Assembly (NCBI GenBank): GCA_028873965.1
Contig: JAPPMU010000049.1
Location: 70,057 to 134,056 of the forward strand
Length of the DNA stretch: 64,000 nt
Source of the DNA: Chloroflexota bacterium
GTDB taxonomy: Bacteria; Chloroflexota; Dehalococcoidia; Lucifugimonadales; UBA3495
Direction: 5' to 3'
Positions 1 through 8,023 of this stretch are shown in pieces; within the stretch, counting starts at the first letter, position 1; each line of letters starts with the position of its first letter. The notes beneath the pieces were generated by a model. The model was given only the letters and a program-made list of their open reading frames with translations, did not search any database and was not told the origin of the DNA. The position numbers and the translations under genes were made by a program.

Positions 1-2
1 TT

Positions 3-62
3 ACACACAGGCTTGGCGGCGCCCGTCGGCTGTATTGCCAACGGGCGCCGCTTTTGTGTGTA
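3..62 (+). terminator. Intrinsic terminator of a gene left of the window
   Basis: A perfect 11-bp GC-rich stem (left arm 16-26, right arm 41-51) closes a 14-base loop and is followed at once by TTTT (52-55). An outer ACACACA/TGTGTGT pairing extends it. It would end a plus-strand transcript entering from the left. Confidence 0.75.
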
Positions 63-160
63 TCGTATATTGGAATAAGGCATCGTGTATCAATCTGAAA
101 CGGCGTCCTTTTGGCAATTCGCGTTGACGATGATTTTGAGTGATCCTATATTGTCCTCAC

Positions 161-256
161 TCTGCCACGAGTGCCTACCTTCCTTCGTGAACCTGCGCGA
201 GGGCATGGCAACGCCATGTCCCCTTGGGGTTCGCATAGGGTGGCCCTCGTGGCAGA
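161..256. repeat. 11-bp inverted repeat upstream of a lipoprotein gene
   Basis: Two perfect 11-bp inverted arms (161-171 and 246-256, core CTGCCACGAG) flank about 74 bases containing the small palindrome GGCATGGCAACGCCATG. It sits just before the lipoprotein start at 288. It could be a miniature element or a leader structure; no function is claimed. The rest of 63-287 shows no gene I trust. Confidence 0.35.
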
Positions 257-287
257 GACGCCAAACCTCGCCACAAGGGGCACTCCG

Positions 288-842
288 ATGAGCGACGGGT
301 GGAAGTTGGCATTAAGCATTGCAGGGTTTACAGTCTTGATCTGCGCTTGCACTTCGCCAGCGAACAGCGTAATGCCTACCCGGGAGAGCGAGGTGCGGAA
401 TACTGCGCCTACCCTTGTTGTATCTCAGAAAGGGCTGGGGGTCAGCCGGGAGACGCTGCAACGACGTTACGAAGCGTTGGGACTGGAGTTCAACGCTCCT
501 CGAACGCTGGCGGACGGACGGCGCAGCGTGACGGGCTCATTAGAAATTCCCACCGGAGTGGAAGCGGCGGTAGAGTTGATAGGTCCCGCTGACGACCTGA
601 CGGAGGTTGCCGTGATCACGGCCGCCTCCGAGGCGCACGCGCGCCGCTATCTGCCGCCAGTTTTGGTGGAGGTGCTGGAGTTTGCCCCAGAGCAGGTCGA
701 GAAGTCGAGCAGCAATATGCTGATAGGAGCGACTCGAGGAAAGGCTATTGCCCTTCAGGGAGTGTCCCGACCCGTCGTGGGTGAGCTATCGGTGACACCA
801 GAGTTAGGGTTGCTGTTCCTGACCGTCGAGGCGGCGAACTGA
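288..842 (+). CDS. Putative lipoprotein of unknown function
   Basis: Encodes about 184 residues. The ATG at 288 gives a short polar start (MSDGWK), a hydrophobic stretch and a cysteine near residue 21 (ICAC-TSPA), which reads as a type II lipoprotein signal. The mature part is rich in Glu, Val and Ala, with no recognised domain and no membrane helix after the signal. The frame is open upstream to 171, but that extension would bury the signal peptide and crosses the inverted repeat, so I prefer 288. I do not recognise the family. Confidence 0.55.
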   Translation: MSDGWKLALSIAGFTVLICACTSPANSVMPTRESEVRNTAPTLVVSQKGLGVSRETLQRRYEALGLEFNAPRTLADGRRSVTGSLEIPTGVEAAVELIGPADDLTEVAVITAASEAHARRYLPPVLVEVLEFAPEQVEKSSSNMLIGATRGKAIALQGVSRPVVGELSVTPELGLLFLTVEAAN

Positions 843-956
843 TGGGCTTGGCATATTCCGCCTGCGTCATGAGCTGTCGGCTCCAAGGATAGTTAATTGA
901 CCTATTTCAAATATCTAGATGTTATGATAGAATACATCTGCCAGGAGGAAATAGAA

Positions 957-1190
957 ATGACTGCACGCTACAATCGTTTCACCGACCCTACTCCGTTCAC
1001 ACCTTTGAGCAAGTTGTATCCGGAAGCGCGGGAGTGGCACCTCAAGGTGATCGACGCCAAGCAGCGGTTTGCGCAGACTGATGACCCGACCGAGTTGATC
1101 GAGCTGGGCGTATTCCCGAAGGATTACGCGGAACGGCAGGCCAGAGAGCGCGCTTTGAAGCAGGACAAGATTACCGACGGGGGAGGCTGA
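957..1190 (+). CDS. Small hypothetical protein
   Basis: Encodes 77 residues. A strong Shine-Dalgarno (AGGAGG at 943-948) nine bases upstream selects the ATG at 957 over an earlier in-frame start. The protein is charged and mostly helical, with no membrane segment. It is followed one base later by the next gene, so the two are probably co-transcribed with the antitoxin gene at 1487. The function is not recognised. Confidence 0.6.
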   Translation: MTARYNRFTDPTPFTPLSKLYPEAREWHLKVIDAKQRFAQTDDPTELIELGVFPKDYAERQARERALKQDKITDGGG

Positions 1191-1191
1191 C

Positions 1192-1494
1192 ATGGAATTG
1201 AGCCAAGCGACTATCGACGAGATCAAACTACAGGCCAGAAACGGTAAAACAATCGCGCAGATTGGCAAAGAGTTGAAGGTGGACTATTGGGAGGTGTGGA
1301 ATTACGCGGAACGCAGTTGGCAAGGCACGAAATGGATCATAACTAATCGGCTCAATCTCCTGGCCAAGGAAAATGACCCAGAGACAAGAGTGCGGTTGGC
1401 CAAGGAGGCTAATGAATGTGTGGGCTACCTCTTTGACCAGGGGAAGCGCATGGGGAGTCAGATTGATCGCGCTCGAAAGACCTTGAATGAATAG
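1192..1494 (+). CDS. Small protein with a helix-turn-helix-like N-terminus
   Basis: Encodes 100 residues. Residues 5-35 (IDEIKLQARNGKTIAQIGKE followed by a V-x-x-W-x-V-W-N-Y helix) have the spacing of a helix-turn-helix of the kind found in small phage or TA regulators; this is pattern reading only. The C-terminal half is helical and charged. The gene starts one base after the preceding stop and overlaps the antitoxin gene by eight bases, so the three form a tight cluster. Confidence 0.55.
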   Translation: MELSQATIDEIKLQARNGKTIAQIGKELKVDYWEVWNYAERSWQGTKWIITNRLNLLAKENDPETRVRLAKEANECVGYLFDQGKRMGSQIDRARKTLNE

Positions 1495-1735
1495 GGGGTA
1501 CCTCGACACGGCAACCACGATTGTACTGTCCCCAGAAGCCGAGGACCGGCTGGACTTCCTGGCGTCTAAAACCGGCCGCTCGAAGGAATTTCTCCTTCAT
1601 GAGATGATCGAGCGCGGCATGGAGGACATTGAGGACTATTACCTTGCCGTCGAGGTGCTGGAACGTATCCGTGCCGGCAAGGAACGTGTCTATACGTCAG
1701 CCGAGGTGAGGCGAGCCTTTGCCTTGGACGATTGA
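1487..1735 (+). CDS. Ribbon-helix-helix antitoxin (RelB/ParD-like)
   Basis: Encodes 82 residues. The N-terminus has the short beta strand TTIVLSPEAEDRLDFLA followed by two helices, the usual RHH DNA-binding fold. The following region (EDIEDYYLAVEVLERIR, then SAEVRRAFALDD) is the part that wraps a RelE toxin in this family. The start overlaps the previous gene by eight bases. The cognate toxin should follow and overlap the end; here only a fragment follows (1719-1823), so this antitoxin appears orphaned. It probably autoregulates its own operon, as related proteins do. Confidence 0.75.
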   Translation: MNRGYLDTATTIVLSPEAEDRLDFLASKTGRSKEFLLHEMIERGMEDIEDYYLAVEVLERIRAGKERVYTSAEVRRAFALDD

Positions 1736-1823
1736 GTACTCCGACACGGCTCAGCCTCAGTTGCGCCGGCTTGACCGGCAAATGACACCTGAGTGGTTAT
1801 GCGCGGTTTCTATTCGCCCATGA
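1719..1823 (+). pseudogene. N-terminal stump of a RelE-type toxin
   Basis: Reading from TTG at 1719, overlapping the end of the antitoxin gene, gives MPWTIEYSDTAQPQLRRLDR, which is a typical RelE N-terminus (beta strand then the R-x-L-x-x-L-D helix). After about 24 residues the likeness stops and a TGA closes the frame at 1823, inside the end of the convergent gene. RelE toxins are usually 85-100 residues, so the catalytic part is missing. I infer a deletion that removed the toxin and left the antitoxin. Confidence 0.6.
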
Positions 1824-2730
1824 TGATGACGGTGATGCCGCTGTAGTTGGCTCGCCCTCGGTTCGCCTCAGATATGGCGGCGCCGACAACAACGGCCAGC
1901 GTGGGCAATCCGCTGGCGTCGTTTAATATATTCGCACGATTACGAGCGCGATCAATATCGCTGTCGTCAATAGTCATAGACACTTCGGCAATGACGAAAA
2001 CCTCTTCGTTGCCGGTTCGCGCTCCCTTCAAAATCAGGTCGGCGCGTTCCACTTCATCGGCTTGCTCGTCCGTTATGGCCCGGCTTTCCGTAGCTTTCTC
2101 CAACAGGGCCGGTATATCAATGCTTCCCGAAACGTCGATCCCGTACACTACACCGACGTCGCGCAGTCCGAGGTAACGGCGAGCAGCGCGCGGGGCCCTT
2201 TTCACCACCTTGCGTTCATAGTCGGTTCCCGTCAAGTTGTTGAGCTGTCCCTGCATACGATTTTGGCCGGCTTTGAGTTCGGCGAGGTCTGATTCCGCGC
2301 GGACTTGCCGAGCTTCTATCCTCTCCTGCCCTGCTTTCAGTTCGGTTATGTCGTTCGCCATCCGATCCTGCCGGGCCTCCATCCGGGCCAGGCTTTCACG
2401 CATTTCCTGTACGCTCGCTTCCAGCCGGACTTGGGCGGCTTTCAGTTCTGCGATGTCTGCCTCAACCCGGTCTTGGCGTTCTACAATGGCGGTGATGGCT
2501 CGGCTGCTGGCAAGCGCGTAACTTGAGATTTGTTCCGCAACATCCCTGATCGTTGCCGCCAACTCGTCCAACCGCTTCAGAGCCTCGGCAAGTTGTTCTC
2601 CTTGCCGGCGCACTACGGCCGGCAGCTGCCGGAGCTCTTCCCCCAACACGTGATTCCGCATCGCCTCCCGGAGCTCCGGGTTTTGCTCCATGGCAGACAG
2701 GATGTCAGAGAATTCGTTGATGGCAGCCAT
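1810..2730 (-). CDS. Coiled-coil protein with a C-terminal nuclease-like domain
   Basis: Encodes about 306 residues from the ATG at 2730 (the frame is open to 2799). Residues 60-190 are a long coiled coil built of repeated ADIAELKAGQ-RIEARQ-type units. The C-terminal 110 residues (from GTDYERKVVKRA to the stop) contain a D-x-I-L followed by VFVIAEVSMTI-DDSDIDRARNRA, which looks like a reduced PD-(D/E)XK fold. A second family member lies at 43094-43885. In related proteins the coiled coil varies and the C-terminal domain is conserved. Cellular role unknown. Confidence 0.6.
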   Translation of the reverse strand: MAAINEFSDILSAMEQNPELREAMRNHVLGEELRQLPAVVRRQGEQLAEALKRLDELAATIRDVAEQISSYALASSRAITAIVERQDRVEADIAELKAAQVRLEASVQEMRESLARMEARQDRMANDITELKAGQERIEARQVRAESDLAELKAGQNRMQGQLNNLTGTDYERKVVKRAPRAARRYLGLRDVGVVYGIDVSGSIDIPALLEKATESRAITDEQADEVERADLILKGARTGNEEVFVIAEVSMTIDDSDIDRARNRANILNDASGLPTLAVVVGAAISEANRGRANYSGITVIIMGE

Positions 2731-2832
2731 AATAGTTTGGGCTTTGGGCGTATGGCATTCCAATCTACCATACGCCACTGGCTCCAATTTCGTGGGCAAC
2801 TACGCCAGGCGCCCGGGAAAGCTCCGCATCCG

Positions 2833-4137
2833 CTACTTCCCGTTCCGCGATTGCGACCCGTCCGGATACAGGTCGTCCCATAAAGCATCCCGCCAGTCCA
2901 CGCCCACCGGCAGGATGGCCTGCGACGGACGCAGCATGTAGTAGTTGTCGCCGACGCCGGGCGGGGCGCCGCCCTCGGCTACCGTCCGCGCCGCCTGCAG
3001 CAACTGCCTCCGGGCGTAGATGATGGCCATGTCCGTGCGCGAGAGGTTCTCCTTCGAGCGGTCGACGACGTAGCCCATGCTCTCCTGCACAGCGACGTCC
3101 TGGGCGTTCACACCGTCGATGCCGCTGAAGGTCTCGGTCTTCTGCACCGACCGGTCGATCATCCAGTTGTTGTCCCGGTTTACCCGGGTGCGGAAGTCGG
3201 TGAGCATGTGCTCCGGCCCGCGCCCGTAGCCGCGGTCCATGTCGACGCGTTCGTCCTCATCGATGGGATCGTCGTAGGACAGGTCCCAGTTCCAGACCAT
3301 CACGTTGTGGTCGTCCATGGGCACCCACATGTGTCCGGAAGCCAGGAAGCCCACGGGTCCGGCCTTGCCGCGATAGCCGCGCTGGCTGGCGCGGATTTGG
3401 TGGAAGGGCATCACGAAGTGGTACGCCCGCACGTGGTTGCCCTCGTCGCCCAGCGAACGGATGCCGACGTAGCGGTAGCCGTAGTCGGTGATGTCCACCT
3501 CCAGTTCCGGCGGCTTGCCCCGCACGTGGGGTGAGTCGACCCGCAGGCCGGCGTGGGTGGTGTCCACCCGCAGCGTGCGGTGCAGGATCGTGGCGTGGGC
3601 CGAGTCGATCCCGCCCTCCAGGGCCTGCAGCCAGTTGCACTCCTGGATGTTCTTGGTGACGTGCCGGTGGGTTTCCGGCACGGCGGCCCACTCGAACTTC
3701 GGCGGCGGCGGCATGTGCTCCTTCGGTCCCATGTAGGCCCAGATGACGCCGCCCAGCTCGACGGTGGGGTACGAAGTGGTCGTCATCTTGGACGGGAAGT
3801 CGCTGTCCTCCGGCTCGTTCATCATGTCCACGCATTGCCCGTTCACGTCGAACTTCCAGCCGTGGTACACGCAGCGCAGGCCGCAGTCTTCGTTGCGGCC
3901 CAGCCACAGCGACACCAGGCGGTGCGGGCAGAACTCGTCAAGCAGGCCGATGCGCCCGTCCGTGTCGCGGAAGGCCACCAGTTCCTCGCCCAGAAGCTTG
4001 ACTCGCACCGGCTCTCCGTCCGACTCCTCCAGCTCCCAGGACAGCAGGGCGGGCATCCAGTAGCGTCGCATCAGTTCGCCCATAGGGGTGCCGGGCCCGA
4101 CTTGCGTGAGCGTCACATTCTCTGCTTGCGAAATCAT
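2833..4137 (-). CDS. Rieske non-heme iron oxygenase, alpha subunit
   Basis: Encodes 434 residues. It carries a Rieske [2Fe-2S] site near residues 70-92 (CPHR, 16-residue spacer, CVYHGW) and a mononuclear iron facial triad around residues 180-192 (D-SA-H-ATIL-H). This is the layout of ring-hydroxylating oxygenases of the phthalate 4,5-dioxygenase group, which hydroxylate or demethylate aromatic substrates with electrons from a reductase. No reductase gene is adjacent. A good ribosome site (AGGAGGT, eight bases before ATG) fixes the start. The nearby amidohydrolase (4579) would fit aromatic catabolism. The substrate cannot be read from sequence. Confidence 0.88.
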   Translation of the reverse strand: MISQAENVTLTQVGPGTPMGELMRRYWMPALLSWELEESDGEPVRVKLLGEELVAFRDTDGRIGLLDEFCPHRLVSLWLGRNEDCGLRCVYHGWKFDVNGQCVDMMNEPEDSDFPSKMTTTSYPTVELGGVIWAYMGPKEHMPPPPKFEWAAVPETHRHVTKNIQECNWLQALEGGIDSAHATILHRTLRVDTTHAGLRVDSPHVRGKPPELEVDITDYGYRYVGIRSLGDEGNHVRAYHFVMPFHQIRASQRGYRGKAGPVGFLASGHMWVPMDDHNVMVWNWDLSYDDPIDEDERVDMDRGYGRGPEHMLTDFRTRVNRDNNWMIDRSVQKTETFSGIDGVNAQDVAVQESMGYVVDRSKENLSRTDMAIIYARRQLLQAARTVAEGGAPPGVGDNYYMLRPSQAILPVGVDWRDALWDDLYPDGSQSRNGK

Positions 4138-4247
4138 AGGGCATACCTCCTCTGCATGGCTGTCAGAGTAGCAGCAAACGGGCCGATTTGCTATGCTGGC
4201 ACAACCAACACGATCAACGACGGGCGGGACGACCGAAAGGATACAAG

Positions 4248-4523
4248 ATGAGCACGGTGGCTAAACTCGGCAAAATCCGCGTTGCTTTGATAGAGCAGGG
4301 TTATTCAGCCGAGATGGTTGATGCTATGTTGGACTTGCTCGGCATCATGATGCTGGAACGATCTCTGGCGTCAAAAGAGGAAGTCAAAACGCTGCAAGAT
4401 GAGCTGACACGGTTCAAAATCGACGTCATCGATAGATTTGCTCAACTGCGCATTGATATGCGCCGGGAAATCACTGATCTCCGCATCGAGATGAACCAGA
4501 AACTTGTCCAGCAAGGCGCCTAG
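4248..4523 (+). CDS. Small coiled-coil protein
   Basis: Encodes 91 residues. GAAAGGA ends seven bases before the ATG at 4248 and supports this start rather than an upstream one at 4188. The N-terminal half is helical (VALIEQGYSAEMVDAMLD). The second half is a heptad-rich coiled coil (LQDELTRFKIDVIDRFAQLR). It resembles short DUF1640-like coiled-coil proteins, but that is a guess. It ends 55 bases before the amidohydrolase. Confidence 0.55.
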   Translation: MSTVAKLGKIRVALIEQGYSAEMVDAMLDLLGIMMLERSLASKEEVKTLQDELTRFKIDVIDRFAQLRIDMRREITDLRIEMNQKLVQQGA

Positions 4524-4578
4524 GTTTCGCATCGGGCGTCGTGCTGCCGTGAGTGGCCGAGAACGAAGGATGTCGCCC

Positions 4579-5364
4579 ATGCAAATCGTTGACACACACG
4601 TCCACATCGGCCGCGACCACTACGAGCCGGTGGAGATGCTGCTGGCCCAGATGGAGCTGAACGGCATCGCCAAGACCGTGCTGGTGCAGTCCACCGCCAC
4701 CCTGGACAACTCCTACGTGCTGGAGTGCCGCCAGCGCTTCCCGGGACGGCTGGCCGTGGTATGCCGCGTGGACGTGGACGACCCGGCCGCGCCAGACACC
4801 CTTGAGGGCCTGCGCGACGCCGGCGCCGAGACCCTGCGCATCCGCAACTTCCACCGTTCGCCGGGCAATGACCCGCTGGCAATCTGGCGGGCCGCCGCCC
4901 GGTTGGGCGTGTCCGTCAGCGTCGGCGGGCCGGCCGAGGGTTTCGCGTCCGACGAATTCGCCAGGCTGGTGGAAGAGTTGCCGGATCTCACCGTCATCAT
5001 CGAACATCTGGCCGGCATGGGCATCCACGCCATCGGCGCGCCGGAGATGCCGCCCGACGACGTGTTTCGCCAGTCTCTGACCCTGGCGCGCTTCCCCAAC
5101 ACCGTGATGAAGATCCACGGCATGGGCGAGATCAGCGACCCGCCCTTCCCTTACCGCAACACGCCGCCCTACGTGCGCCTGGCCTATGACGCCTTCGGTC
5201 CGGATCGCATGATCTGGGGGTCGGACTGGCCTCGGGTGACCAACCGGGAAGGGTACCGCAACTCTCTGCGACATACCTGGCGACAGATGGAGGAGTGGTG
5301 TCCCCAGGCCGACCTGGCAAAGATATTCGGCAGCACCGCCCTCTCGTTGTGGTCCTTTGCATAG
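4579..5364 (+). CDS. Amidohydrolase-2 family metal-dependent hydrolase
   Basis: Encodes 261 residues. It begins with the metal-binding DTHVHIGRD motif (H-x-H on strand 1), has IIEHLAG at about residue 140 and KIHG at about 178, and ends with the family signature MIWGSDWPR, whose Asp is the usual active-site acid. This is a TIM-barrel hydrolase or decarboxylase of the PF04909 group (TIM-lactone and aminocarboxymuconate semialdehyde decarboxylase relatives). AAGGA eight bases before the ATG at 4579 supports this start; the ATG at 4570 is the alternative. Context with the divergent Rieske gene suggests ring or lactone catabolism. Confidence 0.85.
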   Translation: MQIVDTHVHIGRDHYEPVEMLLAQMELNGIAKTVLVQSTATLDNSYVLECRQRFPGRLAVVCRVDVDDPAAPDTLEGLRDAGAETLRIRNFHRSPGNDPLAIWRAAARLGVSVSVGGPAEGFASDEFARLVEELPDLTVIIEHLAGMGIHAIGAPEMPPDDVFRQSLTLARFPNTVMKIHGMGEISDPPFPYRNTPPYVRLAYDAFGPDRMIWGSDWPRVTNREGYRNSLRHTWRQMEEWCPQADLAKIFGSTALSLWSFA

Positions 5365-5402
5365 CAGACTGACATATCCACTCATTTGGGTTGCCATTGT
5401 GA

Positions 5403-5432
5403 TTGTCAAAACGGAGCGCGCTGTCCTATTAT
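5403..5432 (+). promoter_or_regulatory. Sigma-70-type promoter of the amino-acid transporter
   Basis: TTGTCA (5403-5408), an 18-base spacer and TATTAT (5427-5432) lie about 58 bases before the binding-protein ATG. The match to consensus is good and no other gene intervenes. Confidence 0.55.
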
Positions 5433-5489
5433 GGGAACGAATTTTGCGCCACCGAAGTGGGCCATAGAAACCCAAGGAGGAAACGATTG

Positions 5490-6659
5490 ATGAAGCGATA
5501 TATTAAGTACGTCGCCGGCGCGATGGTGATGGCCGGCATTGTGGCCATGATGGCCTGTACAGGAGAAGAGCCCACCGCACCCGCCCCCGTCGCTGAACCC
5601 ACCGCTCCCGCCGCTGCCACCGCCATGCCCGAGCCGCCCACCGACGCCGCTCCCACGCCTACCGAAGCCATGGCCATGCAGGCCGGCAACCGTCTCCAGA
5701 CCGTGATGGACCGCGGCCACGTCATCTGCGCCAGCCGCAACGACGTTCCCGGCTACGGGTTCCTGGACGCCTCCGGTAACAACGTCGGCTTCGACATTGA
5801 CCTGTGCCGCGCCCTGGCCGCTGCCGTTTTGAACGACCCGAATGCCATTGAGATCCGTCTGATCACCGCCGCCGAGCGCGGGCCCACCATCCAGTCCGGC
5901 GAAGTGGACATGCTGGTGCGGACCGTCACCTGGACCACCTCCCGTGACGCCCAGTGGGGCAACTACGCCCAGACCATGTTCTACGACGGCCAGGGCTTCA
6001 TGGTGAACCGGAGCCTGGGCATCGACAGCGCACTGGAACTGCAGGGCGCCTCCGTCTGCGTGACCCAGGGCACGACCACCGAGCTGAACCTGGCTGACTT
6101 CTCCAACCAGAACGGCCTCAACATCGAAGCGCTGACCTTTGAGGACACCGCGGCGGTTGTCGCCGCCTACGAGAGCGGACAGTGCGACGCCTTCACCAAC
6201 GACCGCTCGCAACTGGCCGCGCTGGGCACCTCCCTGGCCGACCGCGACGCCCACGTCATCCTGCCGGAGACCATTTCCGAAGAGCCCCTGGGCCCGGTGG
6301 TCCCCCACGGCGATGACACGTGGTTCGACATCGTGAAGACCGTGATGTCCATCCTGATCTACGCCGAAGCCTACGACATCAGCATGTCCAATATGCCGTC
6401 GGCCGCCACAGGCGAAACCAAGACGGACCGCCTGCTGGGCTTCGAAGGCTCCTGGGGACAGGAGAGCCTGGGCCTCAACCAGATGGCTGCACAGCAGGTG
6501 ATCAGCGCGGTCGGAAACTACGGCGAAATCTACGACCGCAACCTGGGTCCCAGCGGGATCAACCTGCCTCGTGAAAACGGGCGCAACGCCCTGTGGTCCG
6601 ACGCTGCCTGCGCCGACTGCCCCAAGGGCGGCCAGATCTACGCGGCTCCCTTGCGCTAA
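5490..6659 (+). CDS. aapJ: Polar amino-acid ABC transporter substrate-binding lipoprotein
   Basis: Encodes 389 residues. AGGAGG (5475-5480) lies before the ATG at 5490. Residues 1-25 are a lipoprotein signal ending in MMAC, followed by a Pro/Ala/Glu/Thr-rich linker to about residue 60. The binding domain (from LQTVMDRGHVICASRNDVPG) matches the general L-amino-acid family AapJ/BztA: GFDIDLCRALAAAV, QSGEVDMLVRT, and SVCVTQGTTTELNL. It would capture amino acids outside the membrane and deliver them to the permeases encoded next. A terminator after the gene probably makes the binding protein more abundant than the membrane parts. Confidence 0.92.
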   Translation: MKRYIKYVAGAMVMAGIVAMMACTGEEPTAPAPVAEPTAPAAATAMPEPPTDAAPTPTEAMAMQAGNRLQTVMDRGHVICASRNDVPGYGFLDASGNNVGFDIDLCRALAAAVLNDPNAIEIRLITAAERGPTIQSGEVDMLVRTVTWTTSRDAQWGNYAQTMFYDGQGFMVNRSLGIDSALELQGASVCVTQGTTTELNLADFSNQNGLNIEALTFEDTAAVVAAYESGQCDAFTNDRSQLAALGTSLADRDAHVILPETISEEPLGPVVPHGDDTWFDIVKTVMSILIYAEAYDISMSNMPSAATGETKTDRLLGFEGSWGQESLGLNQMAAQQVISAVGNYGEIYDRNLGPSGINLPRENGRNALWSDAACADCPKGGQIYAAPLR

Positions 6660-6688
6660 AGGCGAACCGCTGCGTTCCTGACGCAGTT

Positions 6689-6728
6689 GAGGGGTGACCG
6701 GCTTCAGTCGGTCACCCCTTATTTTGCC
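6689..6728 (+). terminator. Terminator or attenuator between binding protein and permeases
   Basis: A 10-bp stem (AGGGGTGACC 6690-6699 with GGTCACCCCT 6710-6719) is followed by a T-rich run. It lies inside the transporter operon, before the first permease, so it probably reduces read-through. A TAAAAT at 6765-6770 could be the -10 box of a second start for the permease genes, but I see no clear -35. Confidence 0.75.
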
Positions 6729-6817
6729 TTTAGACTGTGCCGGGCGTTCCCTCTCGTTTTGCGCTAAAATCGGCCCCACCCGGAAACCCGATACGTTACA
6801 CCGTCAGAGCCCACGCA

Positions 6818-8014
6818 ATGGCTGCGATACTTCAAAACCTCACCTACCAGGGCATCCCGATCTGGCGGCATGCCCAGATTATCCAGTGGACGGCACAGGT
6901 TGTGTCCGGCTTCCTGGTGGTTTTCCTGGTCGCGTGGTTCTTCTTCAACATCGCCAATGCCATTGACGAGCGGGAGATACCCTACGGGTTCAGCTTCCTG
7001 GAGCGCGCCTACCAGACCCCGATCGGGCAGCACTTCCTCCCCTACGAGACGTCGGACACGTTCCTGTACGCCTTCGTCGTGGCCGCGGTCAACACCATCG
7101 TGGTCTCCATCGTTGGCGTCATCCTGGCCACGCTGCTGGGAATATTCGTCGGCGTGTGCCGGCTGTCGACCAACTGGCTGGTGGCCAAGGTGGCCCTGGT
7201 CTATATCGAGTTCTTCCGCAACGTTCCCCTGCTCATTCAACTCTACTTCTGGTTCTACATCGTGCTGTCGCTGCCCCCCGTCCGTGAGGGCTACGTCATC
7301 GCCAACCGGGTGTACATCAACAACGCCGGCGTTTCGATACCCTTTCCGTTTGCTGATGGAGCGGCCGCGGCCCTAGTCTGGATCGCCCTTGCGGCGGCCG
7401 GCATAATCGCCGGGAACGCGGTCCACAAGGGCCTGACCCAGCGCGAAATCACCACCGGCCAGCCGTCCTATCCGCTGATCGGCGGGTTCGCCACCGCCAT
7501 CGCCGCCGGAGCCGTGGCGTGGCTGGTTATCAGTTTTGTCGCCGGCGCCCCTCTGGTCGTGTCTCAGCCGGCGCCCCAGGGCGCCTTCGGGCGAATCGCG
7601 GGCGGCTTTACCGTGTCGGGCGGCCTGATGGCGCTGCTGATCGGGCTGGTGATGTACACCTCGTCGTTCATCGCCGAAATCGTGCGGGCCGGAATCCAGT
7701 CCGTGGGCCGGGGACAGATAGAAGCGGCCCGTGCCCTGGGCCTCTCTCCCATGAGCACCCTGCGCCAGGTCACCTTCCCCCAGGCCCTGCGGGTCATAAT
7801 CCCGCCGCTGATCAGCCAGTTCCTCAACCTCACCAAGAACAGCAGCCTGGCCGGCGCCATCGGTTTCGCCGATCTCACCAACGTCGCCAAGACGATGACA
7901 CAGACCGCCCCCGCGATCAGCATTTTTATTCTCATCATGGCGGCGTATCTCGCCATGAGCCTGACCTACTCGCTGATTGGCAACCTGTACAACCGCCGCA
8001 TCCGCATCGCGTGA
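6818..8014 (+). CDS. aapQ: Amino-acid ABC transporter permease, AapQ-type
   Basis: Encodes 398 residues with about eight membrane segments. A hydrophobic N-terminus, the His/Glu/Gln/Arg-type permease start (FLYAFVVAAVNTIVVSIVG), and the cytoplasmic EAA loop near residues 295-315 (EAARALGLSPMSTLRQVTFP), which docks onto the ATPase, are all visible. Length and architecture, with the extra segment between helices, match AapQ/BztB of general amino-acid uptake systems. The next permease starts nine bases downstream, so the two are translationally linked. The start is the ATG before AAILQNL. Confidence 0.9.
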   Translation: MAAILQNLTYQGIPIWRHAQIIQWTAQVVSGFLVVFLVAWFFFNIANAIDEREIPYGFSFLERAYQTPIGQHFLPYETSDTFLYAFVVAAVNTIVVSIVGVILATLLGIFVGVCRLSTNWLVAKVALVYIEFFRNVPLLIQLYFWFYIVLSLPPVREGYVIANRVYINNAGVSIPFPFADGAAAALVWIALAAAGIIAGNAVHKGLTQREITTGQPSYPLIGGFATAIAAGAVAWLVISFVAGAPLVVSQPAPQGAFGRIAGGFTVSGGLMALLIGLVMYTSSFIAEIVRAGIQSVGRGQIEAARALGLSPMSTLRQVTFPQALRVIIPPLISQFLNLTKNSSLAGAIGFADLTNVAKTMTQTAPAISIFILIMAAYLAMSLTYSLIGNLYNRRIRIA

Positions 8015-8023
8015 GCCTGACCG

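Noticed and set aside
2833-4251. Long open frames on the plus strand opposite the Rieske gene
   Set aside because: They are antisense shadows in high-GC DNA; only the minus-strand frame has the Rieske and iron motifs and a ribosome site.
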